Positions 10,188 to 20,996 of a stretch of 64,000 nucleotides of DNA are shown here, one piece after another. The stretch is from the NCBI RefSeq assembly GCF_932294415.1, contig NC_065538.1:76645834-76709833 (forward strand), given 5' to 3'. The notes beneath the pieces were generated by a model. That model was not told the DNA's origin, searched no databases, and saw only the letters and a list, made by a program, of their open reading frames with translations. Position 1 is the first letter of the stretch; each line of letters opens with the position of its first letter. A program made the position numbers and the translations under genes. The stretch is from Quercus robur (lineage: Eukaryota > Streptophyta > Magnoliopsida > Fagales > Fagaceae).

Positions 10188-13100
10188 ATGGAATCCAACC
10201 CAGATTCAGCAGCCTTGGCCCAGCAAGTTCAAGCCCTTGCAGCCACCATTGAAGAACTCACCAAACAAAACCAGGAAATAAAGCTACGACTCCAGCAGAT
10301 TCAACAAGAAGAAAACCGGTCCAAAGGCAACCTGGAAGGAGAAGGGGATAGCCACAGGAGAGGTACCCCTCAGAGGCCAACTACTCCGGACGAGCAGAAC
10401 TTAGATCTCCTTCGAGAAATAAGGAAGGAAATGGACGAACTGAGGAGCGCCATTAAGGAGAAGACGGACCGGAGCGTAGACAGAATGGTAAAGGCTACGG
10501 ACTCGCTTTTCACCACGGCGGTACTTGAATGCCCTGTACCATCAAAGTTTCGCTTACCTCAACTTGAGCCGTTCGATGGACTCAGAGACCCTCAGGACCA
10601 TCTTAATACATTTGAGACGACTCTAGGTCTTCAACAACCACCTGACGAGATACTATGTCGTTCCTTTCCTACCACTCTCAAAGGAGCTGCAAGAGAATGG
10701 TTCACGAAGTTGCCAACCTCATCCGTAGACAACTTCGAGCAATTAAGTAACGCTTTCTTGCGCCATTTCATAGGGGGGCAACGACCAAAGAGGCCGGCAA
10801 ACTACTTACTCACCATTAGACAGGGAGAAAAGGAAACCCTGAGATCATATGTCAAACGCTTCACCTGGGAGACTCTGAAGGTGGACGAAGCCGATGACAA
10901 GGTGCAGCTGATGACTTTCAAAGCAGGACTGAGGTCCAGAGATCTTGTGGCCTCCCTCGCAAAGAACCCGTCAAAGACGATGGCAGAAATGCTCCTGAAA
11001 GCACAGAAGTACATGAACGCTGAAGACGCTTTAGCGGCCATAAAGGATGCAGAGAAGTCAGGAGACAAGGCAAAGAAAGAAGACGACCGTAGGGGGCAAA
11101 AGAGAGAGCGACCGGACCGTCGGAACAATGACAGGAATAGGAGGAAGGATGATAAAAGTCCTCGGACGGTAAGATTTACTCCTTTGGTTATGCCTGTTGA
11201 CAAAATTTTCACGCAGATCAAGGATGAGCATTACCTCAAATGGCCAAGACCATTGCACTCATCCCCTAATGTCCGCGACAAGAACAAGTACTACCAGTTC
11301 CACAAAGATCACGGCCACAACACGGAAGACTGCAGAGACCTAAAGGAGCAGATAGAGGAGTTGATACGTAAAGGGAAGTTACAGAAATATGTGAAGAAGG
11401 GAGAATATAGTAAATTCAGGGACGATAATAAAGGCCAGCATGAATCCTTTTCACGGGACGACGATCGTCCTTCCCAACCTTCGCACAAAGTGATCGGGGA
11501 GATAAAGACGATTATAGGGGGGCCATTCTCGAGAGGATCGTTTAAATCACTCAAGAAGGCATACCAGAGGCAGGTAAACAGTGTCCACACTGTACCCCCG
11601 TCTAAGCACAGACGGACATACCAGGACATGTCCTTCAGTGAAGGAGACGCCATGGGAGTGAAGCAGCCCCATAACGATCCCTTAGTCATAATGCTGAATA
11701 TAGAAGGGTTCAATACCAAGAGGATCCTCGTCGACAATGGCAGCTCCGCAGACATCATCTACCTCCCAGCCTTCCAACAGTTGAGACTAGATCCGAGAAA
11801 ACTGCACCCTTTTGATTCTCCACTCGTCAGCTTCAGCAGAGACAGGGTCTACCCCAGGGGCATAGTGACATTGACGGTGACGGCGGGGGCCTACCCAGTG
11901 CAGTTGACCCGTCAGGTAGACTTCTTAGTGGTAGATTGCCTCTCATCCTACAATGTCATCACTGGGAGGCCCACGCTCAACAAGTGGAAGGCGGCGATGT
12001 CAACCTATTGTTTGAAGGTAAAATTCCCAACAGATAATGGCGTCGGTGAAGTGAAAGGAGATCAAGTCCTGGCAAGAGAATGCTATCAAGCTGTCTTGGC
12101 TGTGAAGGAGAACCACACATGGATGATTGAAGAAAAGGAAGAAGACAGGATAGAGGCCCTGGAAACGATGGAATTGGTAGAAGGAGAAGCGAACAAGACG
12201 ACCAAGATAGGAACGACGTTAAGCCCCGAGATGAGAACAAGACTCATAAGGTTCCTTAAAGAGAATCTAGATGTCTTCGCATGGAGCCACGAGGACATGC
12301 CGGGCATAACTCTAGAAGTCATCCAGCATAAGTTGAATGTGAACCCAGAACGGAAACCCGTTCAGCAAAGACGAAGAACCTTCGCCCCTGAACGAGATCA
12401 GGCAGTTGCAGAGGAAGTTACCAAACTCCTAACGGCAGGGTTCATCCGGGAGGTGTACTATCCTGAATGGCTCGCGAACGTCGTCCTAGTAAAGAAAGCA
12501 AACGGGAAATGAAGGATGTGTGTAGACTTCACCGACCTGAACAAGGCATGCCCAAAGGACAGCTTTCCTCTACCGAGAATAGACCAGCTCGTGGACTCCA
12601 CAGCCGGGCACAAGTTACTGACGTTCATGGATGCCTTCTCAAGGTACAATCAGATAAAGATGGCTGAGGAAGACCAGGAGAAGACCAGGAGAAGACCGCT
12701 TTCATCACAAGTCAAGGACTCTATTGTTACAAGGTAATGCCTTTTGGATTGAAGAATGCTGGGGCTATGTATTAGAGGTTGGTGAGCAAAATGTTCAGCC
12801 AACAGATTGGCAGGAACATGGAAGTGTACGTGGATGATATGCTCGTCAAGAGTAAGGAAGAGCTCACACATTTGGACGACCTGAAGGAGACGTTTGCAAC
12901 CCTTAAAACACACCAGATGAGGTTGAATCCAAGTAAGTGTGTTTTTGGGGTAGCTTCGGGAAAATTCCTGGGATTCATGGTGTCCCAAAGAGGAATAGAA
13001 GCAAACCCAGAGAAAGTGCGAGCCATCATCGACATGACGTCACCCAGGACAGTCAAGGAAGTTCAAAAACTCACAGGAAGGATAGCAGCTTTGAATAGGT

Positions 13101-15364
13101 TCGTCTCTAAGGCTACAGACAAATGCCTGCCCTTTTTCAAGACCTTGAAGCAGGCTTTCGCCTGGACCGATGAATGTGAAGCTGCGTTCCAAGAACTAAA
13201 GCGTTACCTGAGCAGTCCACCCCTCTTAAGCCCGTCCAAAGAAGGGGAAGACCTATACTTATACTTGGCAGTGTCAGTCTCGGCAGTAAGTGCAGCCCTG
13301 ATCGGAGAATAGGGCATGAAGCAGCTCCCAGTTTACTACGTCAGCCAAGCCTTCCTAGGGGCTGAGTCCAGGTACCCAAGGATCGAAAAGATCGCGTTTG
13401 CGTTAATAGTAGTCTCGCGCAAGCTAAGGCAGTACTTTCAGGCAAACCCCATCCTCGTAATGACGGACCAACCGATCAAGAAATCAATGAACAAGCCTGA
13501 GGTAGCCGGAAGAATGGTCCAATGGGCGATTGAACTTAGTCAATTTGACATCGAGTACCATCCCAGAATGGCGATCAAGGCGCAAGCTCTGGCGGACTTC
13601 ATCGCAGAGTTCACTCTTCCGGACGAAGACAGGATTACCGACGAGGTAGATAGATGGACAATACAAACTGATGGTTTGTCAGCTCAGAGGAAGGGGGGAG
13701 TAGGGGTCGTCATAACCACCATCGACAGAGAAGTGCTGAAATATGGGGTCCAACTAAAATTTCTGGCTACCAACAACGAAGCTGAATACGAGGGGATACT
13801 GACGTGATTGAGGCTTGGAAAGGCACTTGGAGCTAAGAACCTGTTAATCCAAAATGATTCAAAACTAGTAATCGGGCAGATTAGAGGGGAGTACGAAGCA
13901 AAGGAAGAAAGAATACAGAAGTACCTCAGGCTAACGAAACACTTAACTCGGGAATTCAATACAGTGGAGTTCGTGCAAATCCCAAGAAGCCAGAATATGG
14001 GGGCAGATGAAGTCTCAAAGCTAGTGTCATCAAGAAAAGAGGAGAGTAGCATGGATTTGACGATGGAAATCTAGAAACACCCCAGCATTGAAGAGGTCTC
14101 GACATTTACCATCCAAAGCGCAAACAGCTGGATGACACCTATAATGTCCTTCCTTCAGGACGGGCACCTCCCTCAGAACACAGAAGAAGCTAAGAAGGTC
14201 AGGAAGAGGGTAGCCAGGTTCACAATCCTTAATGACGCCTTATACAAGAGAGGCTTCTCCATGCCTTATTTGAAGTGTGTCGACGAAGAAGAGGCTAGAT
14301 ACATACTGGAAGAAATCCATAGAGAAGTTTGCGGCGACCACGCTGGTCCCAGATCACTGGTGAACAAGGTAATACGGACAGGATATTTCTGGCCAACTAT
14401 GCAGGTGGACGCTGTTGAGATCGTCAAGAGGTGCGACAAGTGCCAGCGATACGGGAACGTGCAACGGCTTCTAGCGGAGAAACTAACGACCATATCCTCC
14501 CCGTGGCCATTTGCACAATGGGGGATCGACATCGTCGGCCCACTACCCCAAGGTAAAGGTCAGGTAAAATTCCTACTTGTTGCTATTGATTACTTTACAA
14601 AATGGGTTGAAGTAGAGGCCCTAGCAACGATCACCGAAGTAAGAACACGGAGCTTTGTGTGGAAGAATATAATATGCAGGTTCGGGATTCCCTTGATGAT
14701 CATATCAGATAATGGGAGGCAGTTCGACAGCTAAGGGTTCAAAGACTTCTGTTCAAACCTTGGGATCAAGAATCAGTTCTCGTCCCTGGGGCATCCCCAA
14801 GCAAATGGATAGACGGAAGTGACAAATCGAACGCTGCTCAAGATTATCAAAACCAAGCTGGACGACGCAAAGGGTGTCTGGCCAGAAGAATTGCCTAATG
14901 TCCTGTGGGCCTACAGGACCACGGCGTGAACCCCAACAGGAGAGACCCCCTTCAGGCTTACCTATAGTACGGAAGCGGTAATTCTAGTCGAAGTGGGAGT
15001 AACAAGCGTCAGACGAGGGGCGTTCAACTTAGGGTGCAATGACGATGAACTGTGACTCAACTTGGACTGTCTGGATGAAATAAGAGACAACGCAGCCAGC
15101 AAGATGACGAAGTACCAGCTGAAAATGGCTGAATACTACAACAAGAGGGTTAAACTCAGACGATTGGACATAGGAGACCTCGTCCCGCGCAAGACCACCG
15201 CAGCAACCAAAGATCCTACCCAAGGAAAGCTGGGTCCCACATGGGAAGGGCCTTACCGAGTTACTCACTACTCGAGGCAAGGCAGTTATCATCTGGAGAC
15301 CATGGACGGACAAAAGCTCCCCCAACCATGGAACATCGAGCATTTAAAAAAGTACCACAAGTAG
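10188..15364 (+). pseudogene. Tat-type gag-pol polyprotein, disabled
   Basis: The start is the ATG at 10188, after the primer site. Domains in order: gag with a coiled N-terminus and a retrotransposon-gag core (about 10680-10900); a zinc-knuckle-like [11 protein letters not shown] (about 11300-11333) whose first Cys is Tyr; aspartic protease with DNGSSAD (11731-11751); reverse transcriptase from about 12330 with YVDD (12827-12838); a first RNase H (13240-13640); a second RNase H-like domain (13650-14040, TDG...NNEAEYEG...DSKLV); integrase with HHCC-like CDKCQ (about 14440) and a WGIDIVGP core; and a C-terminal tail ending KYHK. Stops lie at 12510, 12773, 13310, 13805, 14072, 14732, 14810, 14927 and 15053. 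An 11-bp tandem duplication at about 12676-12697 shifts the frame within RT. No functional polyprotein can be made. Confidence 0.92.
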
Positions 15365-15462
15365 ATGTAACAAACGGACATGTTCATTCTTGAAGTCAAT
15401 AAAAGAATCATTCCTCTAATGAATTATTCCTCTGATATCTTTGTGTAGGCAGGTCTAGCCAA

Positions 15463-15980
15463 TCTTAAGGCATAAAAAAGCTAAGTAACAAGATTCCGCC
15501 TTGACGGATGTAAGTTACTGACGATACCCCCAACGGGTTTAAGGCATAAAAAAACTAAGTAACAAGATTCCGTCTTGACGGATGTAAGTTACTGACGGTA
15601 CCTCCAATGGATTTAAGGCATAAAAAAAAGCTAAGTAACAAGATTCCGCCTTGACGGATGTAAGTTACTGACGATACCTCCAACGGGCATAAGACATATG
15701 AAAGCTAAGTGATAAAATTCCGCCAAGACGGATGTAAATCACTGACAAAGCCTAAAGTGACAAGATTCCTTAAATGGATGTAAGTCACCAAAAAAATGGC
15801 TAAGTGATAAGATTCCGCTTTGACGGATGTAAGTCACTAACGAAGCCATATAAGCAGCAAATATCCCCAGAATAAGCACAAAATCAAATAGGAAGGTCCC
15901 CCCTTCAACGGGAACAAGCTATTGACGAAGACACAATCCTTAAGCCTGTGCAAATGGCAAAATCCCGCTTAACGGATTCA
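15463..15980 (+). repeat. Tandem repeats (~74 bp) in the 3' untranslated spacer
   Basis: Three good copies of a unit beginning AAGGCATAAAAAA and containing GATTCCGCCTTGACGGATG start near 15467, 15541 and 15614, with shorter diverged copies continuing to about 15980. Each holds a GACGGATGTAAGTTACTGACG core. Satellite-like repeats in this position, after integrase, are typical of Tat elements and can seed satellite DNA. No coding function. Confidence 0.85.
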
Positions 15981-16309
15981 GGCTACTGGCGAATCCACAA
16001 GAAAAAGGATAAAGAGAAAAAGAAGAGGGACAAGAACCTTGCAACAAATCAAAACAAAACTCAGGTTGTATTCAAGCCCTCCTGAAGGATCGAGAGTGAT
16101 AAACAAATCACTGACACAGCTAAGAAGTTTATGCTAAGTATAAGGTACGGACGAACTTAAACATCACAAGCACAAGCATAGTCATAAAAACAGGTAAGTA
16201 CAAAATCATAAAACTAATTAAAGCCCAAAAACAGCGGGCAATTATCCTTGTTCTTCCTACAGACCCATAAAACACAGGGCCAAGAAAAATTGTTCTCAAA
16301 ATAGATAAA

Positions 16310-16316
<7 letters not shown>

Positions 16317-16360
<44 letters not shown>
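16317..16360. repeat. (TA)n microsatellite
   Basis: An almost pure TA run, interrupted once by ATGTA, inside the 3' spacer of the Tat element. It produces the low-complexity Tyr/Ile ORFs on the minus strand, which are not genes. Confidence 0.9.
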
Positions 16361-16425
16361 AAATAAATACCACCAAAAAGCCCAGAACATAGAGGGCATA
16401 CATAACAAATAAATTTTCATAAGTA

Positions 16426-18467
16426 TCAGGTCCGGGTGTCGGTAGGAGCGTCAGTAAGGAGATTGTCAGCAGCAGGAGCGTCACCAGCAGCAGGTGCGTC
16501 ACCAGCAGGAGTGTCACCTTCAGGGGTCGATGACTGAGCAGCCTCGTCAGCCGCCATCTCTTGATCTACCACTTCTAGATCCAGGCTTGGCAGATCAACC
16601 CTGGTAGGATGCTTGACGAGGTACCTACGCAGGAGCTCGAAGCCCTTGAAGTACCAGCTAAAGAGCACTGTGGAGTACTCCTCGGTTTGCTAGAAGGCTT
16701 CGACGGACCTAGCAGCGATCGTCTTTAGCTTTTTTTTGCCACCTATAGCTAGTCATCCTTCTCCAGGTTCAGCTGGCGCTCAACCCTAAGATCGGCATTC
16801 AAGGCCTTGACCTTCTCCTTCAAAGCAGCAGCCTCGTCCATCAACTCTATAAGATCCTTCTTCAGCGTGGAGTTCTCCTTCTCCAAGGCCTCCATCCTGG
16901 ACGCCAAAGAAGCCACCTTAGCCTCTTGAGTGAGACACTCAGAAGCAAGGTGAAGGCTCTCCCCCAACACCTGAGAAGGTAAATTAATTTCATCAGTAAA
17001 AAAAGAAAAAGTGGGGAAATTTATGTGAAAGGAGACCAAGGAAAATGCAGAAGTGGTTTTACCCGCACGATCTTATGTACATGCTGGCTTGCAACCACGT
17101 TGAGAGGCACTCCAGAAAAGACCTTAAGGTCCTTAGCCTTTACAACGTCATGTGCCCGCTCCACGGCCACATCCTTATCGTCCCAGACGGACGAACCCAC
17201 TTTCTCCTTCTCCTTCCCCTTAGCCGACAATCGCTGCCTTTTGGATGAAGGGGTAGGGATCTCCACAACTGAAGTAGCCGGTGAAGCCACCCGTAGGCTC
17301 TCAACTCCAGAGACGATGGGAGTGGCGTTTGCAGAAGGGAGGACGGACGAACCCTTCCTCGTGACGCGAACCCCCTTTTTGCCAATATTCGCCAAAGGTT
17401 CGTCCTTCTTGGACCTCATCTTAGCGTACATATCTTTGTTGAACCTGGTCGTCATCTCTAAAAAATAAAAAAATAAAAAATAAAAAAAGAAAGAAAAGGA
17501 GAAAAACTAAGAAATCCAAAGTACACACGTGAAGATCAATACTGACGGGGTAAAAACTTACTCTTCTTCTCCTCAATGTTAATGCTGTGCAAGACGTAAG
17601 GAGATGGGTCCGGGCCTAAACAGTAGAAAGCAAGCGTCTGTGGGTCAACGAGGTCGTCTCAACTCTCAATCGACTTAGTGTATTCTATCGCCTTCTCAAT
17701 ACGACCTTGGTACTTGCTCTTCAGTTTTTGGCGTCTTTTAACTGCAAAGAAAAGTGAACAAGGGGTTAGGGATGACCAAATATGCAAAACGAGGATTAAC
17801 AGACAAGGAGAAACATGGACGCACCTAAGTTTGGGGTCCCCCACCGACGGAGTAACCTTGGGATATCACCCCAAGCCTCGCTAGAAGGGGTCTCAGAATC
17901 GTCCCCGGACACGAAAAAGAAACCTGACTTCCAGTACCTGAATGACGAGGCTAAACCCTTAATGATTCTAGTCCTCCCCGTCCAAAGGACTAGTTCATAA
18001 TACCCATACTCTTTCAATTCCTTTAGGCGGTAAAGGTGGACGAGCTCACTCACTTTGATCATATCCTCGTTGGCATCCAACCATATCTCCATACAGTTAA
18101 TCACTATCCTCTATGAATTAGGCATGAGTTGCCCGGAGGCAATGCCAAAATAACCCAAGAGCTCCATCACCAAAGGATGGACGGGTAGCCTAAGCCCAAA
18201 GGTGAAAGCAGTCTCGTAGAAGCATACTTCACCAGGAAAGAAGTGGCAGGCCCGATCCTCAGGACCAGGCCGACGAACGCGGACTCGCGCAGGAAATTGA
18301 AACCTATCCTTGAACCTAGCCACGGTGTCAGCATCCAGCCCACACTCTTCGTTAAGGGCATAAAAAGCCCTAACCTGACGAGGGATGGAGACAGCTGTAT
18401 CGCCTTCAACCGGGCCTTCACTAGACGACAACCCAGTGTCTAGTTCGCTGGATCTCACCTCCGACAT
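16426..18467 (-). pseudogene. Antisense extra ORF (aORF) of the Tat element, intron-containing, decayed
   Basis: It runs opposite to gag-pol, between the spacer and the 3' LTR. The likely start is the ATG at 18467 (MSEVRSSELDTGL), although the frame is open to 18731. The first segment (to 18111) ends LPVHPLVMELLGYFGIASGQLMPNS, here a stop, and continues in a nearby frame at 18104-17796. This resembles the plant family annotated as 'putative gypsy type transposon' (PF04195). Later segments are basic/Ser-rich (17455-17021), a coiled coil (16989-16749) and an Ala/Asp-rich tail (16668-16426). A donor-like GGTAAAACC near 17065 and an acceptor-like CTTCTCAG near 16976 suggest a spliced intron. The function of such aORFs is not established. 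Stops disable this copy. Confidence 0.65.
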
Positions 18468-19178
18468 CCTCCTCGTTTCTCCCTCAAACCAAGCTAGTGA
18501 CTGGCCTAAAATTGGAGATAGTTCCCCTAAAACTACACTCAACCCACAACCTTCAAAAATATAGTCCCCAACCAAAGGGAAAAAGTCACCGGAAACACCC
18601 AAAGCCGCCCCTAAGCGAACAAAAAAGAAAGAGACTGAGAGGCAAGCTACCCAAACCTCAGAAGAACTAACCATGAAAAGGGTACACAATCCTAAAAACC
18701 CAAATATCAAACACAAAAACAACAAAAGCAAAAGACAAAGGAAAAATCAGGAACTCATAAGAAGACCGTTAAGAAAAAGGATCAGAAAGAGAATAAAAGA
18801 GTAGCGTACCTTGAAGAGCGAAACGGTCGAAGTCGGAAAAATTCAAAAGAAGCGTCGTCGGAGCAAGGTCGGAGTCGCCGGAGCAGAATCGGGGTAATCG
18901 CAGAAATAAGCAAGAAAGATAACACTTAGAGCAAAAATCAAAGTAAAGGAAAAAGAAAAGTTTCGAAACCAAAAATCCAAGGAAACTGAAAAGTAGCGGG
19001 AAACCCAAGGGTCATGCCATCAACGCCTTCAATCAGCACGTGCCACGTGGCCACGTTGCGTACTGCGCCGCCGTCATGCATTAAATTCGGAGCAGAACCC
19101 CAAGCGTCACAGACAACTCAGGAAAAACCTTTCACCTTCTGTGGCCCTCATGACACGTCACTGACGACCACAGAACCT

Positions 19179-19188
19179 GGGGGGCAAC
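19179..19188 (+). other. Polypurine tract
   Basis: GGGGGGCAAC sits immediately before the 3' LTR, the position from which plus-strand DNA synthesis is primed. It closes the internal region of the Tat element. Confidence 0.7.
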
Positions 19189-19648
19189 TGATGGGAGTGA
19201 CGAGAATGCATTACCTTGACGAAGTCATCCCTAGCGACGAGGAAATCAGCCATCACTGACGAGGGAAGGAAAGTCATTCAATGATGCCAGCCAGTAGCCT
19301 GAGCAGTTACGAAACCAGCAAAACAGACTGTTGGGAGCCTATTAAAGGCCCCATTATTGGGCTGGAGGCGTTACTAAGAAAGGCATTAACACTCCAACGG
19401 CTAGTAACTAAAATCACATATATAAAGCCCTTGCATTGGCAGCACAAGGTACACATACTGATATTCTAAGAAAATACCTATTACTTTTCTAGTTTATTCA
19501 TTCCCATTTGGCGAATTGCTTTTCTGTTCTAACTTTGGCATCGAAGGCGTTGTGGCAAGTACCACACCGGTGACCCTTTTAAAGGATACATTGGTGCTGA
19601 CGGGGAGTTCCATCTGCCCATTTTGACTGACGAATTCACACTTCATCA
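19189..19648 (+). repeat. 3' LTR of the 9.6-19.6 kb Tat element (460 bp)
   Basis: Matches the 5' LTR end to end. About 20 substitutions are seen by hand alignment and all appear to be transitions. It ends CTTCATCA and is followed by the target duplication GAAAC. Confidence 0.93.
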
Positions 19649-19954
19649 GAAACAAATAACAATAAATAAATATTCAGGAAAGAAAAAAAAAAGAAAAAGA
19701 AAAAAGAAAGAAGGTAAAACAAACTTTAGTAAGTGCCTTAGCATTAGGGGTTAAAAACTCCTCAGTTGCTATTTTTACTACCTAGACCCCTTAAAAACAT
19801 GCTACATTCGAAGTGAGTATCTAAAAAATTATCATCCAAGAACAATAAAGTTGTATATATACAACCCTACTATTCATGAGTTGTAAAAATAAAAACTAAT
19901 ATTTTATTCGATTTGTTTATAATATTTTGAAGTAGTAAAAAGAGGGAAGAGAGA

Positions 19955-20923
19955 TGTTAGGACATATGTGATTCACTTGTTAGGAACATATGTCACTATT
20001 TTATGTAATTGACTTATCCTTTGACAAAACACACTTTACTTGTATTTGGGTAGATCTAGGATGTGTTTAATACTTCAAGAAACTGTGTTTCAAGATCAAG
20101 TGTTGAAAACATGCAAGACTGTCCAAGATTTAAGCTGAAGAAGTGCTGTTCATTAAAGCTCGACAGCTGCTCGACAGCACCTCGACAGACAGCTATCTGT
20201 CGAGCTTTATGAAAAACAGAATTCCAGTTCTACTTTGACTCTAATTCGGTTTTATGTGTTTGGGCTTTCTTTTCTTCTAACCCTAGACATATAAAATGAT
20301 TATTTTAAGGGCCGTCAAAGTGTTCACAAGTTGCACAAGCTTTGAGAATAGTTCGTTCAAGCAAATTGTGACCGGAGACAAAATTTTGTCCTTGTTCATC
20401 TCTTTTGAAGAAGTTGCTGTGTATGTGCACCTTAAGGTTTTGTGATCAAGTATCTTCTTGATCTTCATTGTGTGGATGAACTGAAAAACTTTGCAGTCAA
20501 CAACCTTTTTTAGTTGGTGATTGAAGTCGCGTACTGGGATCTGCGCAATTGGTTAGTCACGTACTTGGGAGTCGTGCATCGAAAAGGGAAATTGTCACTA
20601 CAAAATAAGTCTAATTGGGTATCGGGGTAAGGGTTCAACTGTAGGTTGGTATAAGGTACTGAGATTCCTTTACTTGTAACCGCTTGTTTTGATAATAGTG
20701 GAATTTCGGAAGTGGTGACCTGAAAATCACCCGGTGGGGTTTTTGCCGTTAGGTTTTCTCCATTTGTAAACAAATCACCGTGTTATTTATTTTCCACTGC
20801 ATAATTAGTTTATTGGTGATTTTTTTGTGCTACCACGCATTTGCATGTTAATTTGATTAATTAATAAATTTGGTTAATTAATCAATTAATTTATCATAAG
20901 GGGTCATTATTTTTGGTCTATCA
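19955..20923 (+). repeat. 5' LTR of the gag-only element (969 bp)
   Basis: Matches 28925-29888. It starts TGTTAGGACATATG and ends TCTATCA just before the primer site. It contains a block rich in CTCGACAG/CTGTCGAG words (about 20158-20202), with partial inverted symmetry, that recurs in the internal spacer. A TATA-like ACATATAAAATG (about 20287) is a plausible promoter. Confidence 0.9.
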
Positions 20924-20925
20924 AG

Positions 20926-20937
20926 TGGTATCAGAGC
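20926..20937 (+). other. Primer-binding site (tRNA-Met type)
   Basis: TGGTATCAGAGC, the standard initiator tRNA-Met complement of plant copia elements, begins two bases after the 5' LTR. Confidence 0.9.
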
Positions 20938-20996
20938 AGACACACTCTGATTAGGGTTTAATCTTTGTTGTGTTGATCCATTGACCCCTGTTTGTC

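Larger units (their letters stand above)
9632..19648 (+). mobile_element. Ty3/gypsy Tat-type LTR retrotransposon, complete but decayed
   Basis: The element is bounded by two LTRs running TGATGGGAGTG...CTTCATCA and flanked by a perfect 5-bp target duplication GAAAC (9627-9631 and 19649-19653). Inside are a tRNA-type primer site directly after the 5' LTR, a gag-pro-RT-RH-INT reading frame, a tandem-repeat spacer, an antisense ORF and a polypurine tract just before the 3' LTR. Two RNase H-like domains after RT and a downstream antisense ORF are known traits of the Tat clade. Nine in-frame stops and one frameshift make it non-autonomous now. The two LTRs differ at about 20 aligned positions by hand count (about 4%), plus an 18-bp duplication in the 5' LTR. 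Confidence 0.93.

Noticed and set aside
16214..16517. Tyr/Ile-rich minus-strand ORFs
   Set aside because: Produced by the (TA)n microsatellite.
17025..17468. 147-codon plus-strand ORF
   Set aside because: Shadow of the antisense ORF segment on the opposite strand.
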